The position numbers and the translations under genes are program-made. Below, one piece after another: positions 49,601-55,992 of a DNA stretch of 64,000 bases (position 1 is the first letter of the stretch; the number at the start of each line of letters is the position of its first letter). The notes under the pieces are model-generated. The model saw only the letters and a list, made by a program, of their open reading frames with translations, did no database searches and was not told where the DNA came from. This DNA is from CAYWQB01 sp964460785 (GTDB lineage Bacteria > Chlamydiota > Chlamydiia > Chlamydiales > CAYWQB01): NCBI GenBank assembly GCA_964460785.1, contig CAYWQB010000005.1:124001-188000 (forward strand), given 5' to 3'.

Positions 49601-50358
49601 TTCTTGCAGATTTACCAGAGAAAACGGAAGAGCACCTCCACTGTTATAGCTCCGAGGAGCAAAGCGCCCTTTATCGCAATCTCTTAAGTGAAAGAAGAGC
49701 CTCTCTACTACAAGAGCTTCAAGCAACGGACCATAGTGTTCCCTATGTGCATATCTTCTCTTTGCTGACAAAGCTAAAGCAAATCTGTAACCACCCAGCT
49801 CTTTTTCATTCAGATATAGCCAACTATAAGAAGTATGAGTCGGGAAAGTGGAATCTTTTCATTGACCTACTAGCTCAAGCAAGAGAGAGCCAGCAAAAAG
49901 TGGTCGTCTTCTCTCAATTTCTTGGCATGCTGGAGATTATGCAGCGCTATTTAGAGGAGCAGGGAATTGGCTATGCTCTTCTTAGAGGAGATACAAAAGA
50001 CCGAGCCCAGCAGTTACGGCGTTTTAAAGAGGATCCTAAGACGGAAGTTTTTCTCTGTTCTTTAAAAGCTGGAGGACTTGGTATTGACCTCACAGCGGCT
50101 TCTGTCGTGATTCATTATGATCGGTGGTGGAATGCTGCAAGAGAAGATCAAGCAACAGACCGAGTGCATCGTATGGGACAAATGCGCGGGGTGCAAGTTT
50201 TCAAGCTGATTGTGAAACAAACCCTTGAAGAGCGTATCGATCAGATTATTGAGGAAAAAGCAGAGCTTATGGAAGAGGTCGTAGAAACCAATAGCTCCAC
50301 TCCGCAACTTGATCGACAAACATTAACAGAGCTGCTGAATATTATCCCTCAGTCCTGA
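46645..50358 (+). CDS. SWI2/SNF2-family helicase with N-terminal SWIM zinc finger
   Basis: A 1237-residue DNA translocase. A SWIM-type zinc motif, CxC...CxH (Cys62, Cys64, Cys73, His75), opens the protein. A long middle region (about 90-760) contains three repeats of a strand pattern around GEWSYVPYKGFYPL, GKWAYLHGKGFFHL, GDWIYIYGEGFYSK, a DUF-like repeat unit. The Snf2 ATPase is at about 770-1225: LLCDDMGLGKTHQT (motif I), VAIFDEIQMAKN (DEIQ, motif II), LTGTPIEN, VVVFSQFLGMLEIM, and DRWWNAAREDQATDRVHRMGQ (motif VI, split at EDQ). Chlamydiae carry such genes (CT555, CT708). GTG start with AGGAG 6 nt upstream. Overlaps the opposite gene by 10 bp. Confidence 0.92.
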   Translation: MVERLHQDHIAEGEQLIKSGAVGELIFSQATYQVQIFDKGEEYWPFLQFASGIEHQLKDALCSCEEAEEFSSCAHLAAAYLKIYNGCRRPLHIRFQESLWHKLCWTLCEQVGGDLRAFQSPSEERMQVERDGTQLFDMHILSDQGRLLVRQLLTEREKETEENSIKFSGLNEKELELWHEGRPSLLLRYELSFWGDLAKHLMLGQESGADYQVSFEYEQEKFPCKILIQTKDLALSFDIRAIPLQDLVLPLSKVQSSLEVLGFHEQAIEKLTFHPEDGSIDLGWSQHVHATIQEWKSSGEQPLVVGEWSYVPYKGFYPLELPPTENASRLHAEQVASLFNLYPETVRKYLKEVEIHPHPVTPLYSIEVQKDWSLLIRMHLFEQGDLSDSRSWLFGKWAYLHGKGFFHLKDPLFSSVKTVIPEETVSDFVYQHRAWLNSFHGFTTHITNIDAHLAYSFDPQEGLYFLSKSEIAEDGSADSHDYGDWIYIYGEGFYSKARKRVGLMLSSGLHVPLKDLSTFIHMNKEELEFVDHFFFSEGPYEKIGLKAQFQPSGSLLIAPDLVLKKEYKRKKLFIRDDVVYCEGKGFYLLPKGQALPESYQKEVLVAPEEIHWFLSSELDGLRRYMTKIDPKLESPKQLHYQFKDVSLDRQQAQGAIWKLQLSMVSELGEVRLGDVWKEVHEKKRFLFTRAGLLDSNLEIFSWIKQLRARQVKARKNELQLTTMELLRFHALYEPSTEGLSAQSWERLQVALDLQPPSPIDTGELKSTLRPYQYAGANWLWFLHSYRLSGLLCDDMGLGKTHQTMALLAAAYAEGKAENKKKRFLIVCPTSVIFHWEEKLKEFLPSLSVYTYYREKRDLDAFQREYDILLTSYGLLRFDQKLFFPLTFDVAIFDEIQMAKNAYSQTFQVLSKLKTGMSLGLTGTPIENSLRELKNLFDLVLPGYMPKESSFKSFFLQPIEKEQDEHKQALLKRFIRPFVLRRKKEEVLADLPEKTEEHLHCYSSEEQSALYRNLLSERRASLLQELQATDHSVPYVHIFSLLTKLKQICNHPALFHSDIANYKKYESGKWNLFIDLLAQARESQQKVVVFSQFLGMLEIMQRYLEEQGIGYALLRGDTKDRAQQLRRFKEDPKTEVFLCSLKAGGLGIDLTAASVVIHYDRWWNAAREDQATDRVHRMGQMRGVQVFKLIVKQTLEERIDQIIEEKAELMEEVVETNSSTPQLDRQTLTELLNIIPQS

Positions 50359-51365
50359 GAGGGGCCCCAAGGGCTTACAAAGTGCTTCAGAACTCTTTCA
50401 AAGCTGAAGAGATGGTCTTCAATCACCTTTTGAGGCCCTGTGATTTCAAGAGTATAAATCTCCTTTATACCTGGAATATAGGAACGGAGGCGAAGCTTGT
50501 TATCATCAAGCTTTTGCTGAAAGTAAAAGACCTCTTTGCCATCGAGTGTATGAAGAGGAGAGAGATCGTCTTCAAGGGCTAACATCTCTCTTAAGTGTGC
50601 ATGCATTTCTGTAAGAGAAGGAAACTCTTGCTCTAGTTTTAGAGAGAACCTTGTAGCACTGCCACAGGACCCTGTAATAAAGGCCTGCGTCTGGTTAAAG
50701 TAATAGCTTTTGCGATTATCTGTTCGGTTTACTTCCCAAGAGGAGGGTAGGTATAAGGTAAAAGATTCATGGGGTAGAGTCACTCTCTGTATACTCTCAC
50801 TTATAGGAACTTCTTGCTCATTCAAAAAAACTCCTTCAGGAGAAAAAGTTAGAGACTCAGGTTTTTGCAGCAAATGGCTGAAAGTAAGTTTGGAAAAGCT
50901 GTCTAAAAGCTGGCTACGTACAGTGTAAAAATCAGCTAAATTTTCATGACGGTAGCGAATCGCCACAAGGTAGGGGGAAAGGGAAGCGATATAGAAAAGC
51001 TGATACTCTGCTTTGTTGTCTACATCACGGCGTATTTCAAAGCATTGGTTGATGCCATGATGCATTAAGGAGCGTGTTGTACAAGGTAGAGACTCTTTTT
51101 GTATCATCTCAAGAATATGGCCACGGACCTCAGTAGGAGTGATGCCATGAGATCGCTGCCACTGCAGCTCAAGGCTCTCTTCTGCTTTCAAAGTATCTGT
51201 CTGAAGTGGTGTCAGTAAGTATTTTTTTCGCGGTAGGTTTGAAGCGTTCGCTTTCTGAAGCAGACTCCATTCTTGGTGCAGAGGAAGGGGAAGGGCAAAG
51301 CTCTCCTCTTGAGCAATGGAGAGGCTTGTAGAAAAGATAAATAGAAAGAGTAAAAAACGCTGCAT
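50349..51365 (-). CDS. Secreted hypothetical protein, 338 residues
   Basis: Not recognised. The signal peptide is clear (residues 1-18, ending SIAQ). The mature part seems to hold two related alpha/beta halves: each has a stretch of the kind YQLFYIASLSPYLVAIRYR (near 118) and KLRLRSYIPGIKEIYTLEITG (near 290, read as KLRLRSYIPG and IKEIYTLEITG) followed by a helix before the end. The pattern loosely recalls PsbP/DcrB-type lipid- or ligand-binding folds, but I would not name it. Four cysteines may form disulfides in the periplasm. It follows der by 66 bp, and an inverted repeat sits directly before its start. Confidence 0.7.
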   Translation of the reverse strand: MQRFLLFLFIFSTSLSIAQEESFALPLPLHQEWSLLQKANASNLPRKKYLLTPLQTDTLKAEESLELQWQRSHGITPTEVRGHILEMIQKESLPCTTRSLMHHGINQCFEIRRDVDNKAEYQLFYIASLSPYLVAIRYRHENLADFYTVRSQLLDSFSKLTFSHLLQKPESLTFSPEGVFLNEQEVPISESIQRVTLPHESFTLYLPSSWEVNRTDNRKSYYFNQTQAFITGSCGSATRFSLKLEQEFPSLTEMHAHLREMLALEDDLSPLHTLDGKEVFYFQQKLDDNKLRLRSYIPGIKEIYTLEITGPQKVIEDHLFSFERVLKHFVSPWGPSQD

Positions 51366-51367
51366 CT

Positions 51368-51405
51368 GGCACTCCGATCTACCATATAAGGGCTGTAAGA
51401 GTGCC
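51368..51405. promoter_or_regulatory. Inverted repeat just upstream of the secreted-protein gene
   Basis: GGCACTC (51368-51374) and GAGTGCC (51399-51405) are perfect 7-bp arms separated by 24 nt, starting 3 bp before the ATG at 51365. The arms share GCACTC/GAGTGC with CIRCE but the spacing is wrong. On the plus strand T6 follows, so it could act as a terminator in that direction. Confidence 0.35.
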
Positions 51406-51431
51406 GGTTTTTTGTATTTGCTAAAAGTTTT

Positions 51432-52769
51432 TTACGACTTTTTCTCTGGAGCTTTCTTCCTAAAGATCAGAGAAATGGGGTTCCCACAATAGCTAAAACG
51501 CTTGCGTAAGCCATTGATGAGATAAGTTTGGTAGGAATGTGGCAATAAGCGAGGGTGGTTGACAAAGAGTACAAATGCAGGAGGAGATTTTGCTATTTGT
51601 GTCGTGTAATAGATACGGAAGCGCTTACCATCTACACGAGGAGGGGGAACCTTTTCTAAAAGGCTTTGGAAGTAGTCATTGAGCTCAGAAGTAGGAATCT
51701 TTAACCGCCCCTCAGAGAGGACTTTTTCCACTTCAGGAATAATTTTCTCAAGCCCTCGACCCGTTTTTGCAGAGAGGCAAAGAACAGGGCAGTGCCTGAA
51801 GAATGGGAAGGAGCGGTGTAACTCTTGCACACAGTGCTCCATGCGGAAGTTTTTGACCAAGTCCCACTTGTTGACGAGGACAATACAAGGCTTCTTTGCT
51901 TTGGTAATGCGAAGAGCAATCCGCTTTTCATGGGAAGTTAATCCTTCACGAGCATCAATCATAAGAAGGCAAAGGTCAACTTCTTCAATAGCTTGCTTTG
52001 TGCGCATGGCAGCAAACTTTTCTACGGAGCTTGCCTCTACATTTTTATGACGAATTCCTGCTGTGTCAACCAGGCAGTAAGGTTGGCCATCAAGAAGAAC
52101 CTCTGTGTAGAGAGCATCTCGTGTAGTGCCAGCTACCTCACTAACAAGGCAGCGTTCGGACTGTAAAAGTGCATTGGTGATTGTAGACTTGCCAACATTG
52201 GTGCGCCCAATAAAAGCAATTTTCGGAGAGTGGGCTGCGTCAGCCTCTTCCTCTTCAACTGCTTCCTCTGTCTGAAACTGAGAGAGCATGTTTTCTAGGA
52301 GCTCGGCAATCTGCGTATTATGAGCTGCAGAGACAAATGTATAATCAGAAATCCCAAGAGCTAGAAAGCTATAATCTTCTTCTTCGTGTTTTTGATCCCA
52401 TTTATTTACTGCAAGAACGACAGGTTTGTTCGTGCGGTGAAGAAGCTTGGCTACAACGTGGTCATACTCGGTCAGTCCAACTTGGCCATCGACAACAAGA
52501 ATAATGCCATCTGCTTCATCGATCGCTTCTTGTGTTTGCTTTTGAATATCTTTTTGAAACTGATCTTCTCGTTCTGCGCGCAGGCCGCCAGTATCAATAA
52601 TTGTGAAGGGCTGAGAAAAGAGAGAGGCTTCACCATATAGCCGGTCGCGCGTGACTCCTTCTGCAGCATCAACAATTGCTATGCGGCGCTTGCAAATACA
52701 GTTAAAAAGAGCGGACTTTCCAACATTAGGACGACCAACAAGAGCAATTTTAGGGCAAGATTGCGACAT
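51432..52769 (-). CDS. der: GTPase Der (EngA), ribosome assembly
   Basis: Der is an essential GTPase for 50S subunit maturation. The 445-residue product has two tandem G domains and a KH-like C-terminal domain. Domain 1: P-loop GRPNVGKSALFN (near 11), DTGG (near 59), NKWD (near 121). Domain 2: GRTNVGKSTITN (near 187), DTAG, NKWDLV near 300. The KH domain ends with GNPISLIFRKKAPEK. An acidic linker (EEAVEEEEAD) joins the G domains. Divergent from the sulP-like gene. No strong ribosome binding site is visible before the ATG. Confidence 0.97.
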   Translation of the reverse strand: MSQSCPKIALVGRPNVGKSALFNCICKRRIAIVDAAEGVTRDRLYGEASLFSQPFTIIDTGGLRAEREDQFQKDIQKQTQEAIDEADGIILVVDGQVGLTEYDHVVAKLLHRTNKPVVLAVNKWDQKHEEEDYSFLALGISDYTFVSAAHNTQIAELLENMLSQFQTEEAVEEEEADAAHSPKIAFIGRTNVGKSTITNALLQSERCLVSEVAGTTRDALYTEVLLDGQPYCLVDTAGIRHKNVEASSVEKFAAMRTKQAIEEVDLCLLMIDAREGLTSHEKRIALRITKAKKPCIVLVNKWDLVKNFRMEHCVQELHRSFPFFRHCPVLCLSAKTGRGLEKIIPEVEKVLSEGRLKIPTSELNDYFQSLLEKVPPPRVDGKRFRIYYTTQIAKSPPAFVLFVNHPRLLPHSYQTYLINGLRKRFSYCGNPISLIFRKKAPEKKS

Positions 52770-52909
52770 ATCAAACAGTTTTTTACTAATTTAAGAAGAA
52801 TATTGTCTCTTAAAAATGAATAAAATTGAATTAAAAAGATAAGAAGTTCGAGCTCAATTTCTTTACTAGAACTGGATCCATTGCTACCCTATGGGATAGA
52901 GAGCATCCT

Positions 52910-54676
52910 ATGATCAAGTTTATTTCTGCACACCTTCGTTTCCCGACAAGTAGAGGAAGCTACTCGTATAGCTGGTTAAAAAAAGATCTTTCTGCTGGCT
53001 TTACAGTTGCCATGCTGGCTCTTCCTCAAGCCATGGCTTATGCTCTTGTTGCAGATTTGCCCCCAATGGTAGGAGTGGCTGCTGCAATTTTTGCTACCCT
53101 GTTCTTTGGGGTTTTTGGCTCTTCACGTCACCTCGTTTCAGGCCCTACAAATTCTGTTGCTATTCTTTTACAAGGAGCCATTACAGAGATTCTTTACACC
53201 CATTATCGTGGGATAGAAGGGCCCGATAAGCTCTTAGTTTCCTTGCAAATCATGTCGCAGCTCACAATTCTAGCTGGGCTGCTCCAAGCATTATTTGGCC
53301 TCTTACGCCTTGGTGCGCTTGCTCAATTTGTCAGTCGGCCTGTGGTTGTTGCTTATGTCACCGGAACAGCTCTTGCTGTCATTATTGAGCAGTTTTTTGC
53401 GATCTCTGGCGTTCCCCGTCCAGAGGGGGCCTTGCCCGCTTATGAAAAAATTTGGTATTTCTTAACACATGTCGACTTAATCTCATGGCCCACTTTGGGA
53501 ATGGGAGGATTGACAGCCTCTCTTATTCTATTACTGAAAAAAATTCATAAGTCTTTTCCAGCTTCTCTTGTTGCTTTGGCTGTCGTGGCTCTGGTTATTT
53601 ACTTTGGTCGATTTCTGATCCCAGACTTCATTGCTCCAATAAAGATTGTACGGGATATCGGAGGAATTGACGCACAAATTCTGCGTACTAACCTACCTCC
53701 CTTTAACTTGCAAATCATCGGTCGCCTGATCCCTGCAGCCTTTGCTGTTGCAATTATGGGAGTTCTTGAAACGACCTCTTTGGCAAAAACATTATCTGTA
53801 AAAAGCGGACAGAAGATCTCAACAAACCAAGATATGTTTGGTTTGGGTATAGGGAATTTGGCTTCAGGGATTTTTGGAGGAATGCCCTCCTCAGGAAGCC
53901 TTTCAAGAAGTATCATCAACTATGATATGGGTGCAAAGACAAAGCTTGCAGCTCTCTTCAGTGCAATGATCCTGCTGCTTATGATCTTGGTTTTTAGCAC
54001 ACCTGTCTCATATGTTCCCCTTGCTTCTCTCTCTGCGCTTTTAATTATCGCTGTTTTGAAAATATTTGATGCGCGTCAGTTTTCTACCTGTGTGCGCTCA
54101 ACTCGATCAGATGCAATTGTTCTTTTTGTGACACTGATTTCCTGTATGCTTTTTGGGCTGGACGTTGCATTTTACCTTGGTGTGGGCATATCGATTTCTC
54201 TTTACTTGCGCCTTCTTGCAAAGCCTAACCTTACAGAATATGTACCAGATGAAGACCATGGGTTCCGTGTAGTAGAGCCTGGTGAGTATGTAAAAAACCG
54301 GAAGATTCGCATTATCCATGTAGAGGGGGAGCTCTTTTTTGGTGCTTCGGATTTATTCTTAGACCATCTACGGCAGATCGCAGGAGAAAAAGAGTCACGC
54401 GCAATTATCCTCAGGCTGAAGAATGCGCATCATGTTGATGCAACAGCGTGTATCACCCTTTCAAGGCTTCTTGGTTATATGAGAAAAAGAGGACGCTACC
54501 TTCTTGCGAGTGGCTTAACCCCAAGAGTGTTTAAAGTCTTTAGCCGTGCCGGGCTTCTTGATGAATGGGGGAAAGAGTTTTTGTTTGAGGACTCCGTCAG
54601 CCAATACGGCTCAACTAGAAAAGCATATGAAGCTGCCCAAAATCTTATTCAGGGGCGGGAACAGGATCCCACTTAA
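52910..54676 (+). CDS. SulP-family anion transporter with STAS domain
   Basis: A 588-residue inner-membrane protein of the SulP/SLC26 family: sulfate, bicarbonate or C4-dicarboxylate carriers. About twelve hydrophobic segments cover residues 25-435, with the family opening KKDLSAGFTVAMLALPQAMAYAL (read as DLSAGFTVAMLALPQAMAY) and GPTNSVAILL near 82. A STAS domain follows (about 460-570: VEGELFFGASDLF, VDATACITL). The STAS position normally phosphorylated in anti-sigma antagonists is HVDATA, so threonine or alanine replace serine. Chlamydiae are thought to lack sulfate reduction, so an organic anion or bicarbonate may be the real cargo. Its end overlaps the YidD-like gene by 32 bp. Confidence 0.9.
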   Translation: MIKFISAHLRFPTSRGSYSYSWLKKDLSAGFTVAMLALPQAMAYALVADLPPMVGVAAAIFATLFFGVFGSSRHLVSGPTNSVAILLQGAITEILYTHYRGIEGPDKLLVSLQIMSQLTILAGLLQALFGLLRLGALAQFVSRPVVVAYVTGTALAVIIEQFFAISGVPRPEGALPAYEKIWYFLTHVDLISWPTLGMGGLTASLILLLKKIHKSFPASLVALAVVALVIYFGRFLIPDFIAPIKIVRDIGGIDAQILRTNLPPFNLQIIGRLIPAAFAVAIMGVLETTSLAKTLSVKSGQKISTNQDMFGLGIGNLASGIFGGMPSSGSLSRSIINYDMGAKTKLAALFSAMILLLMILVFSTPVSYVPLASLSALLIIAVLKIFDARQFSTCVRSTRSDAIVLFVTLISCMLFGLDVAFYLGVGISISLYLRLLAKPNLTEYVPDEDHGFRVVEPGEYVKNRKIRIIHVEGELFFGASDLFLDHLRQIAGEKESRAIILRLKNAHHVDATACITLSRLLGYMRKRGRYLLASGLTPRVFKVFSRAGLLDEWGKEFLFEDSVSQYGSTRKAYEAAQNLIQGREQDPT

Positions 54677-55016
54677 GAAAGCGGGTTTGGTTCGGGACAT
54701 GGGGATAGACCCACTCCTCAGAATTCTCTCTCATCAATCGATCAAAAGCCATAAGGCTGCCTTTAATGACACCATGTTTTGCGATTGCTTCATAAGCAAA
54801 GGCAGAGCTAGAAGGGGTAAAGTGGCTGCGGGGGCCATCTGTGGGTGACAAAACCCGTTGATGAAAACGAATGAGAACCCTTGGAATGAATGCTGGCGTA
54901 GAGGCTTCTTTCACTTGCTTGGGATTGGCCAGTGTTGCATCAGAGCCCCACGGTTCCTCACAGAGAATTAGACAAGGATAGATAAGCAAGAGAAGGCAAG
55001 TTCGTTTAAAACCCAT
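54645..55016 (-). CDS. YidD-like protein with signal peptide
   Basis: A 123-residue protein. Residues 1-19 form a signal peptide (FKRTCLLLLIYPCLILCEE). The core (about 45-100: RFHQRVLSPTDGPRSHFTP, SSSAFAYEAIAKHGVIKGSL, MAFDRLMR) matches the YidD family, small membrane-associated proteins that assist YidC-dependent insertion. The cysteine-containing CRFxPTCS signature is replaced by SHFTPSSS and a long N-terminal extension with a cleavable signal replaces the usual short amphipathic helix, so it probably is an exported paralog. Overlaps the upstream lipoprotein gene by 11 bp. Confidence 0.75.
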   Translation of the reverse strand: MGFKRTCLLLLIYPCLILCEEPWGSDATLANPKQVKEASTPAFIPRVLIRFHQRVLSPTDGPRSHFTPSSSAFAYEAIAKHGVIKGSLMAFDRLMRENSEEWVYPHVPNQTRFLKWDPVPAPE

Positions 55017-55992
55017 AGCGAATCATCAAAGCTGGAGCGAGTCTTTTTTCTTTGAGAAATTGATGTGCCCGCTTTTCATAAGTGAGTTGGTTATAGCGTA
55101 AGGCACTCTCCTTAGCCCCATAAATCCCTCCAAAATACCAGCCAAATTCAATGCCTGTTGTAAGGATACCTAACGCTACATGGTGACGATCAAAGAGGCG
55201 GTAAGCTGCTGCAATAAAAAGAGCGTTTAATAAAAAAGAGGTAATCGCTGTATTTGTCTTACCCAAGTAGAAGTACCCAGCTCCAGGCAAAACTCCATTC
55301 AAAATCTGCGCTTTTTCAGGAGATTTTAGAAGCTTTAAGTTTTCCTGCCCCCATGCTCGGATAGTGAAATCTTTGCTATTTGCAATGGCCTGGATGTCAC
55401 CTTCAAGGATAGGGGCGATATGAGTGAGTTCTTGGCGTTGAGAGGGAAGTAGGCGAGAGGGACTTTTAAGAAAAGCTTGCGCCTGTTTTCTTTGTCCGGT
55501 GAGTTGTAGACATTCATAGTAAAGCAAGGAGGCATCAGAAGCGCCCTCCCAATCTTTAGGAGCATCTTGCAGAGGCTCTAAATAAGGAAGAGCCTGCTCG
55601 TAGTGCTTGCCTAGGTAATAGCTCAGTGCAATGTTATATTGAATATCCATCTTTGCAGAGGGGTTCTGCCCATCAGGGAGTAGCAGCAAAGAGCGCTTAA
55701 AGGCTGTGATCGCACGATAGTAGTCTCCTTCTCGTGCTAACTTAGAGCCAATCATATACTCTTGCCCCCAGTCACTTTTTGCCTGATCCCGAAGGGGGAG
55801 AGGGGTGTATTGGCGGACTTCTTGCGGAGAGGGAGAAAGATGGATATAGCTCTGAATTTGTTTAGGGCGTGACTGACAAGATAGAAGGAGAGATAGGCAA
55901 GAAAGAGCTAGCCATCTAGTAGTCGTACATGTCCATAACGTCCAAAAACTCTTCTTTTTCTTCCTCAAAAGGTCTGAACTTAATGTTTTCAT
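55006..55992 (-). CDS. TPR-containing lipoprotein with membrane tail
   Basis: A 328-residue protein. After a basic, variable leader the hydrophobic ALSCLSLLLSC gives a lipobox (LLSC) with the cysteine near residue 39, unusually late. TPR-like helical repeats follow (EYMIGSKLAREGDYYRAITAFKRSL read as pairs; YNIALSYYLGKHYEQALPYL). Near 233-275 a GVLPGAGYFYLGKTNTAI turn and two hydrophobic segments indicate a membrane hairpin. The ATG at 55992 lies 77 bp inside the sctC reading frame, and a leader of this kind might be bypassed by a later start, but no better ribosome binding site is visible. It probably serves the type III secretion or envelope machinery, by neighbourhood only. Confidence 0.65.
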   Translation of the reverse strand: MKTLSSDLLRKKKKSFWTLWTCTTTRWLALSCLSLLLSCQSRPKQIQSYIHLSPSPQEVRQYTPLPLRDQAKSDWGQEYMIGSKLAREGDYYRAITAFKRSLLLLPDGQNPSAKMDIQYNIALSYYLGKHYEQALPYLEPLQDAPKDWEGASDASLLYYECLQLTGQRKQAQAFLKSPSRLLPSQRQELTHIAPILEGDIQAIANSKDFTIRAWGQENLKLLKSPEKAQILNGVLPGAGYFYLGKTNTAITSFLLNALFIAAAYRLFDRHHVALGILTTGIEFGWYFGGIYGAKESALRYNQLTYEKRAHQFLKEKRLAPALMIRYGF

